A stretch of 64,000 bases of DNA from Ectocarpus siliculosus (lineage: Eukaryota > Sar > Phaeophyceae > Ectocarpales > Ectocarpaceae): positions 3,655,362-3,719,361 of the forward strand of contig FN649731.1 of assembly GCA_000310025.1 (NCBI GenBank), read 5' to 3'. The translations under genes and the position numbers were made by a program. Shown in pieces: positions 1 to 10,419 of the stretch; position 1 is the first letter of the stretch; the number at the start of each line of letters is the position of its first letter. The notes below the pieces were generated by a model. The model worked only from the letters and a program-made list of their open reading frames with translations, searched no databases and was not told where the DNA came from.

Positions 1-848
1 CAAGGTATTAAGAGAGGGCACGTGGAGAAAGGCACACAAGCAAGAGTGAGGAGACCTCTGACATGGGGAATGTTGAGTGCAATGCAGCAGAGTGTTGGCG
101 GTGAGGGTGCAGGGGGAAGAGTGCTATGGATCGGATTGGCCTTGACATATCTGCTGATGTTGAGGGCGTCAGAGTTGTTTGCGGAAAAGGATGGAAAAAT
201 CCACGAAGTGTACTGCCTGTGCAGGGGGGATGTGGCATTCTTCGAGGGCGATAAGCAGCTGGAAGGACCGGAGAGGTTAAGGGCAGATAAGATAGAAGTG
301 CAGATGAGAGGCTCGAAGGGAGATCAAGGGAGGAAAGGAGCGGTGCTGGTCAGGGAGAGGGGGAGGGCGAATGGAGCGGTGGAATTGATGCTGGAATCTA
401 TTCGGGATGTTATGGAAGTGAAGGACTAAGTGCAACGGCACCATTGATGGTACACAGAAGGGAAGGGAAGTGGGAGGTATGGCAGAGAAGGAAGGCGACA
501 GAGCAGATGAGGAAGGGGATAAGAGCGGTGTCAAAGATGTGGTCGAAGGAAGGGAAAGGGGCAGGGGCGAAGCTAAAACCGGAAGAGTTCGCGTTACATC
601 CGGGAAGGATAGGTGGGGCGACGAGGCTGGCCGCGAAAGGGGTACCGGAGGCTGTGATAAAGAAGGAAGGGAGGTGGTCGTCGAACGCATTCATGGCATA
701 CGTAAGGGCGAATATGCAAGACCCAGCATGGGTGTCGGCGGTGTTGGAAGAAGGGGAAGGGGTATTGGAGAGACAGCCGGGGCAAGGGACGGAATGGGGA
801 AGAAACAAGGAAGAGGGGTCCAGGAGTAAGAAGAACAAGACTTCGTGA
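1..848 (+). mobile_element. Tyrosine-recombinase element fragment (fossil)
   Basis: Two adjacent plus-strand open stretches carry parts of a tyrosine recombinase. The first has LRASEL in a helical context, the usual place of the first catalytic Arg. The second has HPGRIGGATRL, then GRW and AYVR, which fit the H-x-x-R, H/W and nucleophile Tyr positions of the family. Recombinases of this kind occur in Cryptons and in DIRS-like retroelements; with no reverse transcriptase visible I cannot choose between them. The coding part is cut by the window start and looks broken, with about one break. It leads directly into the 889-bp tandem repeats at 856-3384, which may be its terminal repeats or a separate satellite. 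Confidence 0.6.
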
Positions 849-2023
849 TGGGAGGTTTGTGTCCAAGCTGGGCGACCAGCGGAATGTGGTCAGCCTGGTT
901 CTTATTACTTAAGGAAGCGTGTGGATTCCTTAGTAGGCTAAGGGCCGGGAAGGAGGGAGAGAGTTCTACCTCCAAGACCCGGCCTTTGCGCGGCGACACA
1001 ATAATAAAAAATGACATTTTTCGGGAAGTGAGAGACAAAAGTGGAAGGTTGTGTTGTACAACCTGGTGTTTTGTCAGAACGGTTAGAAAGATCAAAGGGG
1101 GCACCGTAGGTAAGAGAGAATTGATAGATAGGTAGGCATGTGTAACGGAAAGAAAAGAAAAAGAAAGAGATGCACCTTGCTCACAACAGAAGAAACATCT
1201 GAACGAAAGAGCAAGACAACAAACAAACAAGAGGAGGAGGAGTATAAGAGAGACAGAGGAGGAAGAAGAAGGATGCGAGTGTACGGAAGGGAGGAGACAG
1301 ACAGAGAAAGAGAGCAAGAGCATCGTCGGTTCGTTTTTTTCTTCTTGTTTTGAAGCCGAGGTAAGCGTGTCTCGGGCGGAAGCTAGACATGGGTAGCGTG
1401 TTCTAGGCTGAAGCGGGGCATGGGAAGGCACATGACGGTGGTGAGAGAAAAAAAAAAAATAGGGTCAAGGTATGCGTGTCTCTGGCTGCTGAGCAGCAGG
1501 GCACGGAACGACCGGTTAAGCCGAGGTAAGCATGTTGATGGCGAGAGCGAGACATGGAAAGACCAGAAGGTTGAGGAAGCATGTTCTAGGCTTGAGCAGG
1601 GCATGGAAAGGCTGAATAATGCGAAGGGTGTGGTCAAGGTAAGCGTGTCTCTGGTCAAAGGGCAGGACATGGAACGACCGGTAAGCCGAGGTAAGCGTGC
1701 TCGGGCAAAAAGCGAAGGCTTGAGCAGAGCATGGAAAGGCATGGTTTGTGTCCAAGCTGGGCGACCAGCGGAATGTGGTCAGCCTGGTTCTTATTACTTA
1801 AGGAAGCGTGTGGATTCCTTAGTAGGCTAAGGGCGGGGAAGGAGGGAGAGAGTTCTACCTCCAAGACCCGGCGTTTGCGCGGCGACACAATAATAAAAGA
1901 TGGCATTTTTCGGTAAGTGAGAGACAAAAGTGGAAGGTTGTGTTGTACAACCTGGTGTTTTGTCAGAACGGTTAGAAAGATCAAAGGGGGCACCGTAGGT
2001 AAGAGAGAATTGATAGATAGGTA

Positions 2024-2371
2024 GGTGCGAAGGTGTACCGATTCTGGTAAAAGTCAATCGACGGATACCCTGCGAATCGGGTCCTCCTTAACACTCTCCA
2101 CCCACAGAATTTACCCTCAACTGGGAACCTCTTGTGGCCAGGACGGGTAATTCGATGGAAGTGTCACAAGGTTCTTTATAGGATCGATTCCAAGAGGTGT
2201 TCTCAGGACTGACACACATTGTGTCCATGGGAAAATGTCCAAGTCAGGAGAAAAAGTGTGCACCCAAGGAGATTCGAACCAGTATCCTGCCGCTGACGCC
2301 ATATGCGAAGGTGTACCGATTCTGGTAAAAGTCAATCGACGGCTACCCTGCGAATCGGGTCCTCCTTAACA
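2024..2371. repeat. Nested insertion with 68-bp direct repeats and a tRNA-like piece
   Basis: The sequence GCGAAGGTGTACCGATTCTG begins at 2027 and again at 2305, and the two copies match over about 68 bp. Between them lie about 210 bp that contain, on the minus strand, TGGCGTCAGCGG (2290-2301, A-box-like) close to GGTTCGAATC (2271-2280, B-box-like). The two boxes are much nearer each other than in a tRNA, so this could be a shrunken tRNA-derived SINE. The whole insertion interrupts the second 889-bp unit. Confidence 0.5.
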
Positions 2372-2592
2372 TACCGTATATGACACAAGATAACACACCC
2401 CCTGGACCGATTTTCAAAGCTCGATTACTCCACGACGAAGAGGATGCATAAATGAAACAATACGTTTTCGAACAGCTCTCGACGAGACGGTTCCAACGCC
2501 GCCGTTTTCGGCGCTGTGACTCTTCCTGCTGTTGAGAAATCGAGCTCTGAAAATCGGCCAAGGGGGTGTGTTATCTTGTGTCATATACGGTA
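2372..2592. mobile_element. 221-bp MITE with ~55-bp terminal inverted repeats
   Basis: The left end TACCGTATATGACACAAGAT and the right end, read on the opposite strand, match over about 55 bp with a few changes. The centre is short and non-coding. The element starts TACCG and ends CGGTA, so the terminal TA may be a duplicated target, as in Tc1/mariner-type MITEs. It forms the right half of the insertion in the 889-bp tandem repeat; the empty site is visible near 1131 in the first unit. Confidence 0.8.
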
Positions 2593-3384
2593 GGCATGTG
2601 TAACGGAAAGAAAAGAAAAAGAAAGAGATGCACCTTGCTCACAACAGAGGTGAACGAAAGAGCAATACAACAAACAAACAAGAGGAGGAGGAGTAGAAGA
2701 GAGACAGAGGAGGAAGAAGAAGGAGGCGAGTGTACGGAAGGGAGGAGACAGACAGAGAAAGAGAGCAAGAGCATCGTCGGTTCGTTTTTTTCTTCTTGTT
2801 TTTGAAGCCGAGGTAAGCGTGTCTCGGGCGGAAGCTAGACATGGGTAGCGTGTTCTAGGCTGAAGCGGGGCATGGGAAGGCACATGACGGTGGTGAGAGA
2901 AAAAAAAAAAATAGGGTCAAGGTATGCGTGTCTCTGGCTGCTGAGCAGCAGGGCACGGAACGACCGGTTAAGCCGAGGTAAGCATGTTGATGGCGAGAGC
3001 GAGACATGGAAAGACCAGAAGGTTGAGGAAGCATGTTCTAGGCTTGAGCAGGGCATGGAAAGGCTGAATAATGCGAAGGGTGTGGTCAAGGTAAGCGTGT
3101 CTCTAGTCAAAGGGCAGGACATGGAACGACCGGTAAGCCGAGGTAAGCGTGCTCGGGCAAAAAGCGAAGGCTTGAGCAGAGCATGGAAAGGCATGGAAGT
3201 TTGTGTCCAAGCTGGGCGACCAGCGGAATGTGGTCAGCCTGGTTCTTATTACTTAAGGAAGCGTGTGGATTCCTTAGTAGGTTAAGGGCCGGGAAGGAGG
3301 GAGAGAGTTCTACCTCCAAGACCCGGCCTTTGCGCGGCGACACAATAATAAAAAATGGCATTTTTCGGTAAGTGAGAGACAAAA

Positions 3385-3474
3385 CGTTAGCTCCTGCAGG
3401 GAGGCCGGCCACACGGCTCCGACGATGGGATGGTTGAAAGCATCTCCAAACGACAGCTCCTGCATGGACGCAGA
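3385..3474 (-). pseudogene. Detached FNIP-repeat fragment
   Basis: On the minus strand these bases encode one FNIP-like unit (LSFGDAFNHPIVGAVWPASL) matching the repeats of the gene at 4242-5876. The fragment is separated from that gene by the inverted-repeat element at 3475-4291 and joined on its other side to the truncated tandem repeat. It is best read as the part of the FNIP gene beyond the transposon insertion. Confidence 0.75.
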
Positions 3475-4291
3475 GGGCCGGTCTTAACGAAGGAATCGGT
3501 TCTCGATTTCGAATTTGATTGTAAGAATACAAGAGTCGGATCTACCTAAATCCGACCTGAAATGGCCTGTGTGTCTTATCGATGAAAGCACGAACGAGTT
3601 TTTTTTTGGAAATCGTTTCTCCTTGTGTACACGTACGAAGAAGCCGAACAGGCCGGTTGATGACAGCCCCGCGGTGACGTGGATGCTGTAAACCCGCCGC
3701 AACAGCATTGGACACACAGCGACACAGACTTCCCACAACAGTCTGCACACATCGCACGCGACTATGGCGCGGCCTCCGCGTAGCCACGCTCGACGGAGCT
3801 CCTACAAGAGAGGTTAGAAGAAGAAGGCCATGCAGGTGCTGGTGCTGCCGCTGCCCCTGCTGCTGAGGATGCTGGTGATGCTCCTTGTCACGCCCCCCGC
3901 CTTGCGAATAGGACATTCTTCCTCTACTGCTCTTGCGCAACAAGGTGCCCCACCGTGGGTGTGCCTGTGCGCACTCCGTGCTGGATTGGTGTCGCGGCTT
4001 GGTGTGGCGCCTTGCCACGGCACTACTTTCTGTGCGTCAGTGCCTCACTTGCCGTCGACTGGACCGCTAATGTTCGAAGTTGGTTTCGTTTCACCCAAAT
4101 CGGGATTCGATTAAATCATTTTACCTTTTTTTTATTCCCGATTTGGAGAGGGGGGATCCGATTATAAGTCCCAAAGATCCACGGGTTCCAGAACTTTTAG
4201 CCAATCAACAAGAGAGTTCTTTGGATCTTGTGGTCTTATAATCAAATCGGGAAGTGAAATCGAGAAGCGATTCCTTCGTTAGGACCGGCCC
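3475..4291. mobile_element. 817-bp non-autonomous TIR element
   Basis: The left end GGGCCGGTCTTAACGAAGGA and the reverse complement of the right end (GGGCCGGTCCTAACGAAGGA) match for about 37 bp. After a short indel they continue to agree through TTTGATTRTAAGA. No transposase is seen inside, so mobility would need a partner element. It sits inside FNIP-repeat sequence on both sides. I could not identify a clean target-site duplication. Confidence 0.8.
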
Positions 4292-5876
4292 TGACTACGG
4301 CTCCGACGATGGGCTGGTCGAAATAAACTCCAAACGATAGCTCCTGCAGGGAGGCCGGCCACACGACTCCGACGATGGGCTGGTCGAAAGCATTTCCAAA
4401 CGACAGCTCCTGCAGCGAGGCCGGCCACACGGCTCCGACGATGGCCTGGTTGAATGAAGAACCAAACGATAGCTCCTGCAGCGAGGCCGGCCACACGACT
4501 CCGACGATGGGCTGGTCGAAATTATGTCCAAACGACAGCTCCTGCAGCGAGGCCGGCCACACGGCTCCGACGATGGGCTGGTCGAAATCATCTCCGAACA
4601 ATAGCCCCTGCAGGGAGGCCGGCCACACGACTCCGACGATGGGCTGGTCGAAATCATCTCCAAACGATAGCTCCTGCAGGGAGGACGGCCACACGGCTCC
4701 GACGATGAGCTGATTGAAAGCATCTCCAAACGACAGCTCCTGCAGGGAGGCCGGCCACACGGCTCCGACGATGGGCTGGTCGAAATCATCTCCAAACGAC
4801 AGCTGCTGCAGGGAGGCCGGCCACACGGCTCCGACGATGGGCTGGTTGAAAGCATCTCCAAACCATAGCTGCTGCAGGGACGACGGCCACACGGCTCCGA
4901 CGATGGGCTGGTTGAAAGCATCTCCAAACGATAGCCCCTGCAGGGAGGCCGGCCACACGGCTCCGTCGATGGGCTGGTTGAAAGCATTTCCCAACAATAG
5001 CTGCTGCAGGGAGGCCGGCCACACGGCTCCGACGATCGGCTGGTTGAAATCATCTCCGAACAATAGCTGCTGCAGGGAGGCCGGCCACACGGCTCCGACG
5101 ACGGGCTGGTTGAATTTACGACCAAACGACAGCTTCTTCAGAGAGGCCGACCACGCAATTCCGACAATGGTCTGGTTGAATGCAGAACCAAAAGACAGCT
5201 GCTGCAGGGAGGCCGGCCACACGACTTCCACAATGGGTTGGTTGAATTCACGACCAAACGACAGCTTCTTCAGAGAGGCCGACCACGCAATTCCGACAAT
5301 GGTCTGGTTGAATGCAAAACCAAAAGACAGCTGCTGCAGGGAGGCAGGCCACGTCGCCACGTTCACGGGCATATCCGACGCAAATACCAGCCGTTTGAGC
5401 TGCTGAGGCCAAATCACCCACCCTAGGCTTGCTGCAGCTGAAGGCCACGTAAGCCGCAGACTTCCTGACACTGCCCATTGCTCAATGGCTGAACTCTTGA
5501 GCAAAAACTCCATCGGAAGTGCCCACATCCAACCAAAAGCCTGCACAGTCGGCACGCGACTCGAGATGCACACCTCGGGACCGTGGTTGTCTGGTGTGGT
5601 GTGTGATTGGCGAGGAGACCATAAGCTAGGAGATGTGTGTGGAACGACACGCACGTCCAAGGTCTGGACACTTCTGCACGCCCCGCAAAACTCCAGCGAT
5701 ACAAGCTGGAGCTCCATGGTAGACACATACCAACGTTTTTCGTGTCCGTCGCAAGCCTGGTTCAATGCCACGGTGAAGGCGTCCAGGCACTTGCTGTTTC
5801 CTAAGATTGTGAATGACAGATGTTCAACAAACAAAGTAAGGTGTTGTGAGCCTTGGGATACTTCCTTGCTGCGCGA
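4242..5876 (-). CDS. FNIP-repeat protein, main 3' exon
   Basis: A protein of about 540 residues is encoded in one long exon. It has an N-terminal non-repeat region of roughly 180 residues with several Cys and Trp, then sixteen tandem 22-residue units of the pattern F-[ND]-Q-P-I-V-x-x-V-W-P-A-S-L-Q-x-L-S-F-G. This is the FNIP repeat, an LRR-like solenoid known from Dictyostelium and abundant in brown algae, generally assumed to bind proteins. I start the exon at 5876 because a pyrimidine-rich tract ending CCAG precedes it and the same acceptor is kept in the paralogous locus at 43285. The first exon must lie upstream (see 5990-6460). The last 15 or so residues (AGPNEGIASRFHFPI) and the stop come from the inserted TIR element, so the native C-terminus is lost. 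Expression is unknown. Confidence 0.75.
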   Translation of the reverse strand, partial: SRSKEVSQGSQHLTLFVEHLSFTILGNSKCLDAFTVALNQACDGHEKRWYVSTMELQLVSLEFCGACRSVQTLDVRVVPHTSPSLWSPRQSHTTPDNHGPEVCISSRVPTVQAFGWMWALPMEFLLKSSAIEQWAVSGSLRLTWPSAAASLGWVIWPQQLKRLVFASDMPVNVATWPASLQQLSFGFAFNQTIVGIAWSASLKKLSFGREFNQPIVEVVWPASLQQLSFGSAFNQTIVGIAWSASLKKLSFGRKFNQPVVGAVWPASLQQLLFGDDFNQPIVGAVWPASLQQLLLGNAFNQPIDGAVWPASLQGLSFGDAFNQPIVGAVWPSSLQQLWFGDAFNQPIVGAVWPASLQQLSFGDDFDQPIVGAVWPASLQELSFGDAFNQLIVGAVWPSSLQELSFGDDFDQPIVGVVWPASLQGLLFGDDFDQPIVGAVWPASLQELSFGHNFDQPIVGVVWPASLQELSFGSSFNQAIVGAVWPASLQELSFGNAFDQPIVGVVWPASLQELSFGVYFDQPIVGAVVRAGPNEGIASRFHFPI

Positions 5877-5989
5877 CTGGTCGGGTGAAGTGGGAGGCAG
5901 GGTAGGACAGAGAGGAAGGAAGTGCTCCAAAAAGATACTTAACTAACCTGAAACTAACAAGATCACACGGCCTTCCAGACACCTGCGAA

Positions 5990-6460
5990 CAGCAGCTATT
6001 CGAACACAGCGATGCTGGGTGACCCTTGTCTGTTGATGTTCAACACCAGTCCTTCTAACACAAATTGGGGCGGACATTTGAACCATTCGGCACGCCGCTG
6101 TAAAACACACGAAAAGAACAGCCCATCGTGTTCTTTGATGCAATCATCGATGAACTGAGCCTTCTGCATGCAAGTGGAGCAATTCTTCCTCCGATGGGTG
6201 ACACATGGTTTCGTGTATGTACCTCTTTCTCCTGATGGGATACCCCGATGTTTCCCTGTCCATGCTATATTTCCGCCGGAGTCTGCGACGACAACATTAA
6301 TACAGAACTCTTTTGAAGTGCAGTCAGCTCGTTTGTGCTCGTGGACGTCTTTCGAAAACGTCAATCGCCCGCACCGTGCCGCCCGACCACTACAAATCAG
6401 CGGACAAGAATGAAAAGGCTACGCTCGGATGTATGATGCATTTGTCCCAGCAGGGCGAGG
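5990..6460 (-). other. Conserved block upstream of the FNIP gene, probable 5' exon
   Basis: This block is homologous to 43420-44165, in the same position upstream of the second FNIP locus. Shared stretches include the reverse complement of CATTTGTCCCAGCAGG at both far ends and CGCCCGACC near 6385 and 44092. An open stretch on the minus strand (about 6340-5996) encodes a Cys-rich sequence with CMQKAQFIDDCIKEH, which has a recognisable relative in the other locus. The acceptor at 5876 demands an exon upstream, and this is the best candidate. Exact limits and the start codon are not resolved. Confidence 0.45.
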
Positions 6461-8250
6461 CGGGACGTACACAACGTGGTTTCTTCTTGTAATGAGTGAA
6501 AAATCGGCGGGGGTGAACGCAAGGACTTCGCCACCCGATGGCCAAAACCTACAGGAACAAGCGACCTCCGAACGCCACTACCGTTTGTAAGCGTCGGGGA
6601 ACGACGACCCTCTTGTGACGAAACGTGGGGAACGCTTGGTTGCAAACATCAAAGAAGGTACTTCGGTACCTTACTGATTCGTGTCGCCATATACTACAAA
6701 ACAGCAACAGAGAACACGAAGAGGAAGGTTTAAGCCTCTGGTGTAAAGTGCCGTCGATGAACCATCTTCAGGATCCAAAGATCTTATCCGTTTTAAACAC
6801 CGGTATGAAACTGCCACCGTGCAGCGATCGTCAGCTGCGGTCCCTTGTGTAACAATGTTAGTAGCTACGGCTGCAGCCCTTGTCATACACTATAGATTTG
6901 CGGTCCGCAATTTTCCAAACCATCATTTTATCGTGGAGTATCGGTGAGCTACAAGCAGGATTATTCAACGCTTTAAGCACTTTGATTATGGCTAGACCTA
7001 CAAAAAAGCAACCCCAGACACTCTAATCGACTACGGCAACAAGTATCCAGGATATGTTAGGGAAGGGCTGCGCTGAAGTTCGCGGGCTTACACACTCATT
7101 TAGGCGCTGATTCGCGGCCACTATCTGCGTGCCAATCGGACCGCACAGCAGCGTCGAAATTCCTGCTTGAGCTCACCGAGCTCGGTACTGAAAGGATCGT
7201 TTGGAAAATCGCGGACCGCTAATATGTAGAGTATCACAAGGGCTGCAATCTCCGTTACTAAGGTTGTACATCAGCCACTGCACCGGACGATTGCTGCGCG
7301 ATGGCAGATTCGTACTGGTTTCAGGCTTTAGGGGATGGAAGAAAAGCTGTTTCGACGCTGGATCTACCTAAATACTTACATCCAATGTAGAAAAGCAACC
7401 TTCCCGCCGTTTAGGTTCTGTGCATTCTACTGTCATCAATAGAGGACACCATGAAGAGGTGCCCTGTGTGCTGGCACGTTCAGGAGCTGAAATAATATCG
7501 AAGGTAGCAGCAGTCTCTGAAAACAGCCCGTAATCTGCGCCGGAACCCAACATTTGTCACAGCCGTGCTCCCCGCCCGGACCGTAAACAGCTAGTGGCAT
7601 CAGCTACTGCAGTCAACTCGCAATTCAGGAGATTGGGGTCAGTGGCGGCGAGCACAACCAGCACAAGACACAAGGGTGTCGGTCTAATTGGCGGAGATTT
7701 GCGGAGATTGTAGGCCGCCACAATATACGACCCTCGATATCACCACCCACGAAGCAGATTTGAGCGCGCTAACAAACACCCCCCGTTGCTTTTTTGTAGG
7801 GTGTCCTCTAGTGGTATCACTAGAATGCATTGAACCTGTGTAGTGCAAAACCAACCTTGTTTGAGGGCCTGCCGTTTTGGCTCTTTTTACTTGACTTCAG
7901 ACTGATCTGAATTTCTATCTTGATTCCAAAGGAGGCGTGTGGACGTAGACTCGTAAAATCTACATTTAGAGCAGACTCTACTGCCGCCCTGTGCGAGAAT
8001 CAACGAATTATTTTTCGCGATGCATTCCGACTGGTCTTGAGTATTGTGCAATTTTCTGGTGCTCTTGCGTTTGTTTGCAAAATGAATCAACACCAGAAAA
8101 TTATTTGTATGCCATCCTCAAAACCAAGATATGCAGGCATTTACCATTTTTTGAAGAGGAGATCGCGGTACATGTAAACGTGACACTGAAGAACACTTGA
8201 TTGAGCACCACTTGTCAGCCAGCACTAAACCTACAGAGCGGCATTTGTAG
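6461..8250. other. No gene seen (1.8 kb)
   Basis: Only short open frames without recognisable motifs. No terminal repeats or tandem structure stood out on reading. Confidence 0.5.
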
Positions 8251-8384
8251 CCTACAAGAGGAACTAAGAACCCCAGCCTCGGCCATAGCTAGAGATTCGT
8301 GCGCACATAAGGCAGATCAGATCACTACAGATCGAGCTAGCTCTTTTGAGGAGTATGTCCCTGTTGATCGGTAGGACGTAGGTA

Positions 8385-8490
8385 GTCGGGCTGTGTTCGC
8401 TCCATGGTGATCTGAAGGACATAGGTGATCGGGGTTGGTTTGCTCCATGGTGATCTGAAGCACATAGGTGACAGGATATGCTTGCCGGAG
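8385..8490. repeat. 43-bp minisatellite, block 1
   Basis: About two and a half degenerate copies of a unit containing GGTGATCTGAAGGACATAGG followed by TGATCGGGGTTGGTTTGCTCC. The same unit recurs at 9165-9375 and 13288-13405. Confidence 0.75.
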
Positions 8491-9164
8491 GCGTTCTGAA
8501 AGACATCGTGATGCGGGTGTTTGTGCGCGAAGTGAGATGAAGGACATACTGTGTAGGTGACATGAGATACCATACCCACAGAAGATGCCACAGCCCTAGC
8601 AAAAATGTACAGAAACCCAGTGAGGTATCTTTCTAAACCTTGGTCACAGAAGACACCCCCCTCCCAAACACATATATCCACAGAGCCCCCTACAGTATCA
8701 CCCAGTATCACCGGGGTGTGGAATCGCCGTGGTCACACACAAAGCGCAGGAATACCTGCGCTAGAGCTATTGCGACGGACAACACAGCGGAGATGGATGA
8801 AGCACACAAGACTTGTGAAAGCATCGTGGCTCAGACTCCATTGGGTCAAACTCCAGCGGCGCCGCCACGCCCAATACTGTCATTTTATTAATTGACCCCT
8901 GAGACTCCCGCAGCACTCGCTGTGCCTGCCACCGCCCGTACTGGTGAGGCCCGCACACGGTACGTGTCACGTTATCACTCCCCTGTAGGTTGGTGTTGTG
9001 GGCACACTTCATCTCACGGGTGACATTGTCAAACCCCATCTTTATCACATCCCTTCTGGGTGTGGTTTATCACACCGGTCACACAAGATATCATACCCCC
9101 TACCACAGGTTACCACAAGCCTCCAAAAATGTTATCACACGGGTGTGGTATCCTATGTCGCCTA

Positions 9165-9375
9165 CGGTAGGTGATCAGGGTATGTTTGCCAGAGGTGATC
9201 TGAAAGACATAGGTGATCGGGGTATGTTTGTCAGACGTGATCTGAAGGACATAGGTGATTGGGGTATGTTTGCCCCGAGGTGATCCGAAGGACATGGGTG
9301 ATCGGGGTTTGTTAACCCGAGGTGATCTGAAGGACATACGTGATCGGGGCATATTTGCCCCTTGGTGATCAGTGA
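9165..9375. repeat. 43-bp minisatellite, block 2
   Basis: About five head-to-tail copies of a 42-43-bp unit, GGTGATCTGAAGGACATAGG plus TGATCGGGGTATGTTTGCC, with scattered changes. This is the longest of the three blocks in the window. It lies immediately left of the 917-bp TIR element. Confidence 0.85.
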
Positions 9376-9403
9376 TTAGTAGGACGTCATGCTATCATGG
9401 TAT

Positions 9404-10320
9404 AGTCTGTCCGGTTAAATTTTGCCACAACGTGACCCCCACTTTTTCTCGCTCATTTTTAGGAATTGAATCGTGAAACAAAATTGGCAAGAACCGCACG
9501 GTCGAGAAGCATCGAAATCCGGGGTCAAAAAAAAATCCGTGTATTTGGCCACTTTTTGGCGAATTTGACCCCCCCCATGATCCCACGGGGCCCCCATATG
9601 CACTCACGGGCCCCCAATAACCCCCACGGGACCCCCATTCTCCCCGAAACTGCCTCGAAACGCCGACATACTAGCAGTTATTGAATGTGATAATATTTTA
9701 TATTGATCGTGACAGCAGCTCCCCAAGCTATACTTGTCATAATGATAGCACTCTTGGGGTGCCCGGTGCTGCTGTATGGTGTGGGTTATGGTGTGTCGTG
9801 TGTGGCTTTGTGTGTGTGTCAGCAGCACCAAACTTTGAGCGGCCATATTTCGCTCAAACGATTTTTTTTTGAAAAAAAAAAAAAACGTCCCTAGGTGCAG
9901 GTCCAATTCGCCCGAATCCGTTGAGTTTTTCGACATCATATGGTTCAATACTCCCCAAGAAACTAAACTCTGAGGGCACCTGAAATGCGGTTTTCTGCCC
10001 ATATCTCCGTTGTTTATTAGCGAAAATAAAGCTGAGTTGTGTCGCCGTGAGCCCCTGGGCGTGATACGTTCAAAACCGGTCTAAAAAAATATATATGACC
10101 TCACACTCGACCAAATAAAACTAACCAAGATCGTCCAAAATCTCCACGGAATCGTGATTTTCTCGCCAAAAAAAAAAAAAAAATCTGCTCCATCCAAACG
10201 ATCCGCCGGAAACAGAGCTTTCTTACGATATAAAGTATGTCACTAGGGGGTACGTCAGTCACTCAAAACAATTCCCAAGGTGATTTCAGGAGATGGTGGC
10301 AAAATTTAACCGGACGGACT
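9404..10320. mobile_element. 917-bp non-autonomous TIR element
   Basis: The left end AGTCTGTCCGGTTAAATTTT and the reverse complement of the right end (AGTCCGTCCGGTTAAATTTT) share a 25-bp terminal inverted repeat with one mismatch. The interior has several A-runs and no transposase-like frame. Flanking bases are GGTAT on the left and CTATC on the right, so a TAT duplication is possible but not certain. It behaves like a long MITE or a deletion derivative of a DNA transposon of unknown superfamily. Confidence 0.8.
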
Positions 10321-10419
10321 CTATCTATTTACTCACAGGATGGTCGTCGTGACGTGATACATTTCTTGCTATTAGTATGAAAAAAAAAGGCTCGATTTTT
10401 GTGTTTCTACAGCAGTATG

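Larger units (their letters stand above)
856..3384. repeat. Tandem repeat, ~889-bp unit, about 2.2 copies
   Basis: The sequence beginning TTTGTGTCCAAGCTGGGCGA recurs at 856, 1745 and 3200. Between these lies a second block (1131-1744 and 2593-3199) that is nearly identical in both copies. The order is A-B-A-B-A. The period is 889 bp for the first unit and 1455 bp for the second, and the excess of 566 bp matches an insertion at about 2024-2592. The B block is itself built of degenerate sub-repeats containing AGGTAAGCRTGT and GGCATGGAAAGG. The third A copy is cut at about 3384, where FNIP-gene sequence begins. Confidence 0.85.

Noticed and set aside
1138-1353. Lys/Arg-rich open frames in the tandem repeats
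   Set aside because: Purine-rich repeat sequence gives open frames in any direction; no protein signal.
4375-5406. Long plus-strand frames with MGWSKSSPNDSS-like repeats
   Set aside because: These are antisense shadows of the 22-residue FNIP units on the minus strand, which have the conserved protein pattern.
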